From Parapedobacter luteus (GTDB lineage: Bacteria > Bacteroidota > Bacteroidia > Sphingobacteriales > Sphingobacteriaceae), in NCBI RefSeq assembly GCF_900168055.1, contig NZ_FUYS01000002.1, positions 620,888 through 684,887 on the forward strand: a DNA stretch of 64,000 bases, read 5' to 3'. Shown here in pieces: positions 18,415-26,560 of the stretch (positions are counted from its first letter, which is position 1; each line of letters starts with the position of its first letter). A program made the position numbers and the translations under genes. The notes below the pieces were generated by a model that saw only the letters and a list, made by a program, of their open reading frames with translations, had not been told where the DNA came from and searched no databases.

Positions 18415-19167
18415 ATGGATGCATATCAAAAAAAAACCAGTGCGTTCTTCATCTACGCGTTGAGTGAATATGCGGTTACACTTGATTTCGGTGAAGAATT
18501 GCGGGCCGACCACTTAACGCGCATCACAGCCTTTAACATGCTGTTGCACAGCAATCCATTCGATGGATTCCGTGCCTCGGTGCCTGCTTACACGACATTA
18601 AGCGTTTTTTTTGATCCCATGGTGGTTATTCGGTCACCCAATCTTGCCGGTATTCATTGTTTTGAGCGCGTGTCCGATTACCTGAACAAGCTCACTGATG
18701 AGGTGGATAATTCTGTGCGGGCCAAATCCCAGCCAATCAGCATTCCGGTTTGTTACGGAGGCGTATACGGCCCGGATTTGGAAGCGGTAGCCAATCAGCA
18801 TGGCATGACTTCCGAAGAACTCATCGAGTTGCATTGTACGGCAAGCTATCAAGTACATCTGATAGGATTTACGCCTGGGTTCGCCTATTTGGGAGGAATG
18901 CCCGAGCGTTTGGCAACGCCCCGCAGACCCACTCCCCGCGCTATGGTTCCTGCGGGATCCGTAGGTATCGCCGGAAAACAAACGGGCATATATTCACTGG
19001 ACACACCGGGAGGTTGGCACATCATCGGCCGCACGCCACTTCGCCTTTTTGATGCCAATTGCACGCCGCCCGCTTTGTTGAAAGCAGGCGACACGGTCGC
19101 TTTCCAAGCCATCACGCCCCGCCAGTTTAAACTTTACAACAAACACTATGGGCATCCGTATACTTAA
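18415..19167 (+). CDS. pxpB: 5-oxoprolinase subunit PxpB
   Basis: The 250-residue protein belongs to the KipI/PxpB family. The conserved segments are PVCYGG (PVCYGGVYGPDLE), LHCTASYQVHLIGFTPGFAYLGGMP, and the RPTPRAMVPAGSVGIAGKQTGIYSLDTPGGWHIIGRTPL block. PxpA, PxpB and PxpC together hydrolyse 5-oxoproline (pyroglutamate) to glutamate with ATP, clearing a damage product of glutamine. Its 3-prime end overlaps pxpC by 20 bases, and the order B-C-A matches many bacterial operons, so this is PxpB rather than a stand-alone kinase inhibitor. Confidence 0.93.
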   Translation: MDAYQKKTSAFFIYALSEYAVTLDFGEELRADHLTRITAFNMLLHSNPFDGFRASVPAYTTLSVFFDPMVVIRSPNLAGIHCFERVSDYLNKLTDEVDNSVRAKSQPISIPVCYGGVYGPDLEAVANQHGMTSEELIELHCTASYQVHLIGFTPGFAYLGGMPERLATPRRPTPRAMVPAGSVGIAGKQTGIYSLDTPGGWHIIGRTPLRLFDANCTPPALLKAGDTVAFQAITPRQFKLYNKHYGHPYT

Positions 19168-20152
19168 AGCTGGCATCATGAGTAGCGTACAGGACATGGG
19201 GCGCTGGGAATACCTGTCGCAAGGCGTGCCCATTTCAGGGGCCATGGATCGGTTGGCGGCCCGAATTGCCAACTTAGCGGTTGGCAATCTTGGGAACGAG
19301 GCTGTTATTGAGTTCACCTATGGACATGCGGCATTCCAAACCAACCAACCGGCACTATTAGCCTATTCTGGCGGCGGTGCTATCCTTAAAGTGGGGTCCG
19401 GAATGTTGCCGGCAGATAGGCCCCTGTTTGTTCCATCGGGTACAACCATTCGTCTCATCAATGATGCCCATGGCTGCCGCAGCTATCTTGCCGTAGCGGG
19501 CGGATGGGACGTCCCGGAGGTATTAGGAAGCAGGAGCACCTACATAACAGCGGCCATTGGTGGCTACCAGGGACGATTGCTACGGAATGGTGACGCGTTG
19601 GAAGCACGCCGTGAACTTACTGACATTGCGGTGGAACTGTACCGTAGGCTGGAAGGGCAGATCATCAACTATCCCAAGTGGGCTATCGCCCGCCCGCTGT
19701 TATTACCCAAAGATCGCCATACCGTGCGGGTAGTCCCCGCGCATGAATTTACTTGGTTCGGCGGAAAATCTGTCGTGGATTTCCTATCCGCTCCTTACAC
19801 GGTCAGCACAGCTTGCAATCGGATGGGTTACCAGCTAAACGGGCCGCCAATACAACGGTTTGTCGACCGGGAACTGCTTTCTACAGCTGTGGCCCCCGGT
19901 ACCATCCAAGTAACCGGCGATGGCAACCTGATCGTATTGATGGCAGATTGCCAGACATCTGGCGGATACCCCCGGATTGCGCAGGTGGCGGCGGTGGATA
20001 TGCCGCTGTGTGCCCAGCTGAAGCCCGGCGACACCATCTATTTTCGGGAAATCAGCCGCGCTGAAGCGGAGAAGCTATATATCCGCCAAGCGGATCAATT
20101 AAATAAGTTGGCTGCTGCGCTGGCAGCCGACCTACCTGTTGCATTCAAATGA
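19148..20152 (+). CDS. pxpC: 5-oxoprolinase subunit PxpC (KipA, carboxyltransferase-like)
   Basis: The 334-residue protein is a biotin-dependent-carboxyltransferase-like subunit without biotin. Typical segments are MSSVQDMGRWEYLSQGVP and SGAMDRLAARIANLAVGN at the start, GGGAILKVG, RSYLAVAGGWDVPEVLGS, and DCQTSGGYPRIAQVAAVDMP near the end. It forms the catalytic complex with PxpB. The start overlaps pxpB, and its stop overlaps the pxpA start in an ATGA arrangement, so translation is coupled. Confidence 0.93.
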   Translation: MGIRILKAGIMSSVQDMGRWEYLSQGVPISGAMDRLAARIANLAVGNLGNEAVIEFTYGHAAFQTNQPALLAYSGGGAILKVGSGMLPADRPLFVPSGTTIRLINDAHGCRSYLAVAGGWDVPEVLGSRSTYITAAIGGYQGRLLRNGDALEARRELTDIAVELYRRLEGQIINYPKWAIARPLLLPKDRHTVRVVPAHEFTWFGGKSVVDFLSAPYTVSTACNRMGYQLNGPPIQRFVDRELLSTAVAPGTIQVTGDGNLIVLMADCQTSGGYPRIAQVAAVDMPLCAQLKPGDTIYFREISRAEAEKLYIRQADQLNKLAAALAADLPVAFK

Positions 20153-20871
20153 CTACGATAGACTTAAACTGTGACATAGGCGAAACTCCGGGGAGCCAGT
20201 CCAACGTGATGGACGAATTGTTGCTTGCTTATGCCTCCTCGGCGAATATCGCTTGCGGTTTCCATGCCGGGGATCCATTACGCATGCAGTTGACTGTCCA
20301 ACAAGCGCTTCTGCGAGGCGTGGCCATCGGTGCCCATCCTGGATTGCCGGACGTCGATAACTTTGGCAGGCAAGAAAGGCCTATTTCGCCCGATGAAGTG
20401 TATCAAATCACCCTTTACCAAATCGGCGCGTTATCTGGCTTCACTAAGGCGGCAGGAGCTACCCTTCATCATGTTAAACCACACGGTGCATTGTACAACA
20501 TGGCGGCACGAGACATAAATTTAGCTGAAGCACTGGTATCGGCTATCTATGAATTTGACAGTAATTTAGTGCTTTATGCACTCGCTGGTAGTGCAATGGT
20601 AGACGCAGCACAGACAAAAGGGATACGCGTGGCCACGGAAGGTTTTATGGATAGAACATACGAAGCTGATGGTTCGCTTACACCGCGGTCTCGTCCCGGT
20701 GCGTTAATTACAGATACGCTACAAGCCCTTAAACAAGCCTTCACGCTACTCGAAAAAGTAGACACCCTTTGCATTCATGGCGATACACCACATGCCATCG
20801 CATTGGCCAGAGTCGTATATCACGCGTTCTTACAGGATGGTATTGCCGTTAAAGCACCGTTCGTATCATGA
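20149..20871 (+). CDS. pxpA: 5-oxoprolinase subunit PxpA (LamB/YcsF family)
   Basis: The 240-residue protein opens with IDLNCDIGE, the metal- and substrate-binding hallmark of the LamB/YcsF family. It continues with SSANIACGFHAGDP, GAHPGLPD, VKPHGALYN and the C-terminal CIHGDTPHA. It is the subunit carrying the ring-opening site of the oxoprolinase. ATGA overlaps link it to pxpC before it and to the transporter gene after it. Confidence 0.94.
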   Translation: MTTIDLNCDIGETPGSQSNVMDELLLAYASSANIACGFHAGDPLRMQLTVQQALLRGVAIGAHPGLPDVDNFGRQERPISPDEVYQITLYQIGALSGFTKAAGATLHHVKPHGALYNMAARDINLAEALVSAIYEFDSNLVLYALAGSAMVDAAQTKGIRVATEGFMDRTYEADGSLTPRSRPGALITDTLQALKQAFTLLEKVDTLCIHGDTPHAIALARVVYHAFLQDGIAVKAPFVS

Positions 20872-22043
20872 GCAAATACAATTGGAGTGTTTTATTGGGA
20901 GCCTCCTTCCTAATGGCTACTTCGGCAATTGGCCCCGGATTCCTCACGCAGACCGCAGTGTTTACTGCCCAGCTTGGTGCAAGCTTTGCTTGCATCATCT
21001 TGCTGTCCATCTTGATTGATGCCGCAGCCCAACTGAATATCTGGCGAATCATTACCGTGGCCAACCAACCAGCCCAGCAGGTTGCCAATCAGGTATTGCC
21101 CGGGCTGGGCTACGCGATAGCTATCCTCGTATTTCTCGGCGGAATGGCCTTCAATATCGGTAATGTCGCGGGGGCTGGCCTGGGATTGAATGTGCTCCTC
21201 GGACTGGATGTGGCACATGGCTCCATCATTAGTGCAGGTATTGCGATTGCAATATTCATTTATCGAGAGGCCGGAAAAGCGATGGACTGGCTAGCCAAAC
21301 TACTGGGCATGCTGATGATCGCGCTAACGCTCTATATTGCTTATCGAAGTAGACCGGCCATGCATGAAGTGTTGGTTCAGTCTATTTTTCCGAAGACGTT
21401 CAGTTTTAACGCTCTACTGACCATAGTTGGCGGCACAGTGGGCGGTTATATTACGTTTGCCGGTGCCCATCGGCTTCTGGATGCGGGGATCGGGGGCGAT
21501 CGCCATCTGCGGGCTGTTAACCGCGGAGCCCTCAGTGCCATCGGCATTGCCTCGCTGATGCGTATCTTGTTATTTATCGCTACACTCGGGGTCATTCACG
21601 CTGGTGCAGTTCTGGATCCCACCAACCCGCCGGCTGCCGTGTTTAAGCTCGCGAGCGGCGAAGTCGGCCATAAATTATTCGGCTTGGTTATGTGGTCAGC
21701 CGCGATTACCTCAGTAGTAGGTTCTGCTTATACCTCAGTGTCTTTTATTCGGAGCTTCCATCCGCGCATCACGCAATGGAATAGACTGATTATCATCGCT
21801 TTCATTGTGGTTTGTTGCGCCGTGTACCTCGCCGTTGGCCAGCCGGTCAAGACACTTATTGTGGCGGGCGCTTTCAACGGCTTGATTCTGCCGGTATCAC
21901 TTGCGGTGATGCTCATAGCAGCCTATCGCCCAGCGATTGTGGGCGGGTACAAGCAGCCGCTATGGCTCAGTGTTTTTGGACTAGCCACGGTCGTCCTGAT
22001 GGCTTGGATGGGGTGCCAAACTATCGCGCAACTACTGGCATAA
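20868..22043 (+). CDS. Nramp-family transporter of the oxoprolinase operon (YcsG-like)
   Basis: The 391-residue protein has about eleven hydrophobic segments and resembles the divergent Nramp-related proteins encoded with pxp genes, such as Bacillus YcsG. The first helix reads LMATSAIGPGFLTQTAVF, where true Mn/Fe Nramp proteins have DPGN as the metal motif. Here the segment is GPGF without the aspartate and asparagine metal ligands, so metal transport is doubtful. The ATGA overlap with pxpA argues that it imports an operon substrate such as 5-oxoproline, or a counter-ion. That is inference from position. Confidence 0.8.
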   Translation: MSKYNWSVLLGASFLMATSAIGPGFLTQTAVFTAQLGASFACIILLSILIDAAAQLNIWRIITVANQPAQQVANQVLPGLGYAIAILVFLGGMAFNIGNVAGAGLGLNVLLGLDVAHGSIISAGIAIAIFIYREAGKAMDWLAKLLGMLMIALTLYIAYRSRPAMHEVLVQSIFPKTFSFNALLTIVGGTVGGYITFAGAHRLLDAGIGGDRHLRAVNRGALSAIGIASLMRILLFIATLGVIHAGAVLDPTNPPAAVFKLASGEVGHKLFGLVMWSAAITSVVGSAYTSVSFIRSFHPRITQWNRLIIIAFIVVCCAVYLAVGQPVKTLIVAGAFNGLILPVSLAVMLIAAYRPAIVGGYKQPLWLSVFGLATVVLMAWMGCQTIAQLLA

Positions 22044-22057
22044 TACCAGTTTTTCCG

Positions 22058-22065
22058 TATCTTTG
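22058..22065 (+). promoter_or_regulatory. -7 element upstream of the zinc/cadmium-type ATPase
   Basis: TATCTTTG is an exact TAnnTTTG match, 30 bases before the ATG. The -33 region is weak. Confidence 0.45.
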
Positions 22066-22095
22066 ATGATATGGCGTGTATGAGCAAGTAAGCAA

Positions 22096-24108
22096 ATGAT
22101 TAACACCGATCCAAACCATGTGCACACTTATGATGAGCATGGTCATAAGGCCTGCTGCACGATGGAAGAACAAAGCCAGACTGCGGTCGCCGCTGACCAC
22201 GGTCATACACACGAACTCGCCCGCGATCAGCATGTTGCGATCTCGAACGTAATAATGATGTTCCGTCCGGCCATCGTTAGCTTGGTGTTATTACTCTTAG
22301 GGCTTGCCTTTGATAATAGCTGGATACCGGTACCTCGTTTTTTTGATGGTTGGATACGATTGATTTATTATGCGCTTGCCTACTTCCCTGTTGGCCTCCC
22401 GGTCATTATCGAAATGTTCAAGGCCTTCGTTAAAAAAGAGCTTTTCTCCGAATTCACCTTAATGACCATTGCTACGATTGGCGCTTTCTCTATTGGCGAA
22501 TATCCGGAGGGCGTAGCAGTCATGCTATTTTATACCATTGGCGAAAACTTACAGAGCCTCGCCGTGCGGCGGGCTAAGGGAAACATCAAGGCTTTGCTTG
22601 ACCAGCGCCCGGAACAGGTGACCATTCTTGAAGACGGCCGCCCCCGTACCATCATGGCGCGGCAAACGGCCGTTGGGCAGACGATTCAGCTGAAGCCGGG
22701 CGAAAAGCTCGCGTTGGACGGCCAGTTGCTGTCACAACACGCTTCCTTCAATACCATCGCACTCACCGGCGAAAGCAAACCGGACACCAAGGTTAAAGGT
22801 GATGCTGTATTGGCCGGTATGATCAATCTAAACACCGTGGCACAAGTCCGTGTCACTACTGCGTATGCCGACAGCAAGCTCAGCAAAATTATTGAGCTGG
22901 TACAGCATGCGGCAACTCAGAAGGCTCCTACCGAGTTGTTTATCCGTAAATTTGCAAAAGTATATACGCCCATCGTGGTCGTATTGGCAGCCTCTATTGC
23001 TGTTGCTCCCGCGCTGTTCGTAGCCGATTATGTCTTCAGCGATTGGTTGTACCGCGCACTGGTCTTTCTCGTTATTTCGTGTCCCTGCGCACTCGTTATC
23101 TCCATCCCGCTTGGCTATTTTGGTGGGATTGGGGCAGCAAGCCGACACGGCATCCTGTTTAAAGGAGGCAACGTCCTTGATGCGCTGGCCGGTGTGAAAC
23201 AGGTTGTGCTGGATAAGACGGGTACGCTCACTAAGGGGGTATTCCGCGTCCAAGAAGCAGTCGTCGTTGATGGGTACGATCGCAAGGAAATCCTTGCCTT
23301 GGTCAATGCGTTGGAAAGCCATAGTACCCATCCCGTAGCAACGGCTATCCATGCCTTTGTAGGTGAGGCCGATCACACCATTCCTTTGGAGCAGGTAGTG
23401 GAAATTCCTGGCTATGGGTTGACGGCGATGGTGGCGGGCAAGAAGCTCGTCGTGGGAAATTTAAGACTGCTCGACCGGGCCGGGATCGTACATGAGGTTG
23501 AAACGAGCGGTATTCCCCACACCATCGTGGCAATAGGCTATGATGGCCGTTTCGTTGGTTACCTTATCATCGCAGATGAAATTAAGCCCGATGCGACGGA
23601 AGCGGTCAACCGGCTGAAAGCACTTGGGATTACGCTTACCATGCTCAGTGGAGACCGTTCCAGCGTGGTGCAAGCCGTGGCCGGTACATTGGACATACTT
23701 GCATACGGCGACTTGTTGCCGGAAGATAAAGCCAATAAAATCAATGAAATGCGATCGATCAACTCCCGTATCGCTTTTGTCGGTGATGGAATCAACGATG
23801 CTCCCGCTATCGCACTAAGCGATGTAGGTATAGCTATGGGCGGGCTTGGCAGTGACGCAGCGATCGAAACTGCTGACGTGGTCATTCAAGACGACCGGCC
23901 CGGCAAGATTCCGTTAGCCGTCCACATTAGCAAAGCCACGCGCCGCATTATCTGGCAAAACATTACGATGGCCTTCGCTGTGAAAGCTGCTGTACTTATC
24001 CTCGGTGCCGGTGGCCACGCCAATATGTGGGAAGCCGTCTTTGCAGACGTAGGCGTAGCATTACTGGCTATTGGCAATGCTATGCGTATACAACGAATGC
24101 ATTTTTAG
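22096..24108 (+). CDS. Heavy-metal P1B-ATPase, Zn/Cd/Pb (ZntA/CadA) type
   Basis: This 670-residue pump exports divalent metals. It has no HMA domain. The first about 55 residues are instead rich in His with a Cys pair (HVHTYDEHGHKACC, DHGHTHE), a plausible metal-binding tail. The core motifs are the membrane site CPCALVISIPLGYFGG, typical of the Zn/Cd subgroup, LTGESKPD, DKTGTLTKG, ESHSTHPVA and FVGDGINDAPAI. The last membrane segment ends with ADVGVALLAIGNAMR, with the Asp characteristic of the P1B-2 group. No ZntR/ArsR regulator gene is adjacent. Confidence 0.9.
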   Translation: MINTDPNHVHTYDEHGHKACCTMEEQSQTAVAADHGHTHELARDQHVAISNVIMMFRPAIVSLVLLLLGLAFDNSWIPVPRFFDGWIRLIYYALAYFPVGLPVIIEMFKAFVKKELFSEFTLMTIATIGAFSIGEYPEGVAVMLFYTIGENLQSLAVRRAKGNIKALLDQRPEQVTILEDGRPRTIMARQTAVGQTIQLKPGEKLALDGQLLSQHASFNTIALTGESKPDTKVKGDAVLAGMINLNTVAQVRVTTAYADSKLSKIIELVQHAATQKAPTELFIRKFAKVYTPIVVVLAASIAVAPALFVADYVFSDWLYRALVFLVISCPCALVISIPLGYFGGIGAASRHGILFKGGNVLDALAGVKQVVLDKTGTLTKGVFRVQEAVVVDGYDRKEILALVNALESHSTHPVATAIHAFVGEADHTIPLEQVVEIPGYGLTAMVAGKKLVVGNLRLLDRAGIVHEVETSGIPHTIVAIGYDGRFVGYLIIADEIKPDATEAVNRLKALGITLTMLSGDRSSVVQAVAGTLDILAYGDLLPEDKANKINEMRSINSRIAFVGDGINDAPAIALSDVGIAMGGLGSDAAIETADVVIQDDRPGKIPLAVHISKATRRIIWQNITMAFAVKAAVLILGAGGHANMWEAVFADVGVALLAIGNAMRIQRMHF

Positions 24109-24157
24109 GTGTCTTGACATCTATTGATGTAGCCCCCCTGGTTGCCGCGACCGTCCG

Positions 24158-24973
24158 CTATGGTTTAGGGTTATGGCGATTTTCCAAGTCGACTACTCGT
24201 TTTTCTATCGCCTCCATGATCTCGGTTAAACTTGACACGGCTTCCTTAATCTGGGCGTCCGTTACTTTTTGCTCCAAGTGTTTCATTTCTGTGGTTAACG
24301 CATCCAGCCGCTCGTGTAATGCACGAAAATCAGCGGTCGATTGCTGATCTTTTTTCTTGAATACGGATAAGGCAGCAATGACCAATGCTATGATTCCAAT
24401 AGCGAGGGCGAGGTAGGCTATCATGTTATTGTCTGTTTTAGTGTTGTCGTTACGACTGGCAAATTGCTCAGGATTGGTTTGGAGTAATTCGTCAGTACCG
24501 GGGAGTGATTCCTGATTGGTATCCACGGCGATTTGCTCCATGGGTGTTTCTTCGACGGCGGGATGTATCAACCGCTCGACCCGAGCCACATATGCCTCAT
24601 AGCCTGGTAGCTGCTTCCGATAGCTTTTCCCCGGCCGTTCAAAAATATCCGCAAACACCTGATCCCGCAAGGCTACCAATCCAGCTTCATCAGTGACCCT
24701 CATGGCACGCCAACTCGCATACCATCGTTCAATGCCCGCTATGGGTTTACTGGCCAGCTGGTCCGTGAAGCAGTCGTAATCCAAGGTCTCACAGGATATG
24801 TCGAAGCTGGTATCTTGCGAAACCGCTTTGTCCGTTGCCAAAAAGTTAATCGTTTCCCGGATCAGCTCGTATTTGGCATGGCCTACCTGGTCTTGTGCGA
24901 AGACGGACCAAGCAGATACAACCAGGTATACGATAGTTACCAAACTGCCCCTCACATTCTTAAAATTTGTCAT
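24158..24973 (-). CDS. Hypothetical exported/membrane protein with coiled coil
   Basis: I do not recognise this 271-residue protein. It has an N-terminal signal peptide (LVTIVYLVVSAWSVFAQ), then an about 150-residue domain containing two close Cys (SCETLDYDCF). A linker follows, then one strong membrane segment (IAYLALAIGIIALVIAALSVF) near residue 190, and a basic KKKDQQ stop-transfer. A C-terminal heptad-rich helix (about 210-265, LHERLDALTTEMKHLEQKV) is likely a cytoplasmic coiled coil. That layout suggests a periplasmic sensing domain joined to a cytoplasmic oligomerising stalk. It converges with the zinc ATPase gene and stands alone. Confidence 0.75.
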   Translation of the reverse strand: MTNFKNVRGSLVTIVYLVVSAWSVFAQDQVGHAKYELIRETINFLATDKAVSQDTSFDISCETLDYDCFTDQLASKPIAGIERWYASWRAMRVTDEAGLVALRDQVFADIFERPGKSYRKQLPGYEAYVARVERLIHPAVEETPMEQIAVDTNQESLPGTDELLQTNPEQFASRNDNTKTDNNMIAYLALAIGIIALVIAALSVFKKKDQQSTADFRALHERLDALTTEMKHLEQKVTDAQIKEAVSSLTEIMEAIEKRVVDLENRHNPKP

Positions 24974-25204
24974 AAACGTAGTCGTTGGCTTACTTGACGG
25001 CTAAAATAGAAAGAAAATGAGGAGCAATTACGCTTTTTCTAAAAATTATATTGCCTATCCCGAGGTCAAATTTTGCATCAGTCCAACCGGTTCAACGCAT
25101 TACGCGACAATTCGATCGGAAACCATTGCTGGCTTTTTTTATTTTTATGGCGAGATACATCGATGTGCCGCATGGCGCATGATGGAACATCAAATTCATC
25201 CGTT

Positions 25205-26344
25205 ATGTTTTTTTATCCTTCTTTGCTTGCCGCTTTTAGTGTCTCTTTCTTATTCAACAAAGAACCCCACTTTACCGCTGAAACCATCGACGATCAGATC
25301 AACGCTGGACTTAGCTTAGCGGTTGGCGATGTAGACGGCGACGGCCGACCAGATATCCTACTGGCCGACAAATCGCAGTTGGTCTGGTACCGCAATGGCG
25401 ATTGGAAGCGCTTTGTCATGGCGGACGATATCATCCAATCCGACAACGTCTGTATTGCTGCCCGTGATATAGACGGGGACGGAAAAGTAGACGTGGCTGT
25501 AAGTTCAGGCGCTGTGCATTACCTAATCCGGCCAGGCGATCCGACACGGTTATGGTCTCCGTTAAAGCTTTGCCATAGATCTTCTGCAAACCGGATAAGT
25601 TGGGTTAAGACGGGTGACAGCTCTTATCAGTTGGTCGTGTTGCCCATATACGGCGGGGACGGCACGGACAACCAAGGCCGATCCGCAAATATTGTGGCAT
25701 ACCAAAAGCCAGCGGATCCAACGACGTCATGGGGGCATCGGACCATCTGGCAACCCATGTTAGCGAGTCATTTGGACGTGTACGACTATGGAGACAGGGA
25801 GGTCTTTTATGTCTGTGGCGATAGTGGCATGATGGGATTTTCCTTTAAGGATGGACGCTGGATGCGCAACTCGGCTGATTGGTTAGCGCGCGGACGACAG
25901 ATTAGTGGGGCGCGCATCGGTAGCACGGCTAGCCGGAATACGCATGTCTTTGCCGCTATTGAACCATTTTGTGCAAGTATGGCAACGGTGTATACCCCTA
26001 AGCTTACCGACAGTGTATTGGTATACAATAAAATAGGACGGATAGTAATCGACCGGCAAATCAATGAAGGCCGTGGATTGGGAATGGCAGACTTTTTGGA
26101 TTTAAAAAGAGACCAGGTTGTGGTCGGATGGAGAAAATCAAATGCGAACGGCCATTTTGGGATCAAGTTATACGTGCCATTCAACCACTATTGGGAAGCA
26201 ATGGATGTCTATTGGATAGACCGTGGCGGTATCGCCTGCGAGGGCCTGCAAATTGCCGATATGGACGGCGATGGCAAGCCGGACATCATCGCATTTGGCC
26301 GTTCAACTCACAACCTGAAGATTTATTGGAACCAAAGCAAGTGA
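25205..26344 (+). CDS. Secreted VCBS/FG-GAP repeat protein, function unknown
   Basis: The frame is open from 25073; the ATG at 25205 is preferred because it gives a short hydrophobic leader (MFFYPSLLAAFSVSFLF) before a soluble chain of about 360 residues. At least three calcium-binding-like repeats are visible: VGDVDGDGRPDILLAD, ARDIDGDGKVDVAVSS and IADMDGDGKPDIIAFG. Such repeats build beta-propellers in integrin-like and some lyase proteins, and the sequence between them suggests one seven-bladed propeller. No catalytic domain is attached. The gene stands alone; the 216 bases before the ABC transporter gene hold nothing I can support. Confidence 0.75.
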   Translation: MFFYPSLLAAFSVSFLFNKEPHFTAETIDDQINAGLSLAVGDVDGDGRPDILLADKSQLVWYRNGDWKRFVMADDIIQSDNVCIAARDIDGDGKVDVAVSSGAVHYLIRPGDPTRLWSPLKLCHRSSANRISWVKTGDSSYQLVVLPIYGGDGTDNQGRSANIVAYQKPADPTTSWGHRTIWQPMLASHLDVYDYGDREVFYVCGDSGMMGFSFKDGRWMRNSADWLARGRQISGARIGSTASRNTHVFAAIEPFCASMATVYTPKLTDSVLVYNKIGRIVIDRQINEGRGLGMADFLDLKRDQVVVGWRKSNANGHFGIKLYVPFNHYWEAMDVYWIDRGGIACEGLQIADMDGDGKPDIIAFGRSTHNLKIYWNQSK

Positions 26345-26560
26345 CATCTGAAATTCCCTGAACCAAAAGATGTCGTCGCAACATTGGCCTATATATGTGC
26401 GCACAACGTGACAAAACGGCCGTTGTTTGTCTGACGCCCGTAAAAATGAAGCGGCTTCCACCGCAAGCAGGCCATCTAGACTGCCAAACCGGAAAAATGG
26501 CTACAAAATTGCACGGCATATCAAACGGACGCTGCGTGCTGCGCGCCGGTATGATAAGCA

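Noticed and set aside
26341-26375. GACATCT/AGATGTC inverted repeat after the VCBS gene, considered as a terminator
   Set aside because: Only seven pairs with an 18-base loop and no T run.
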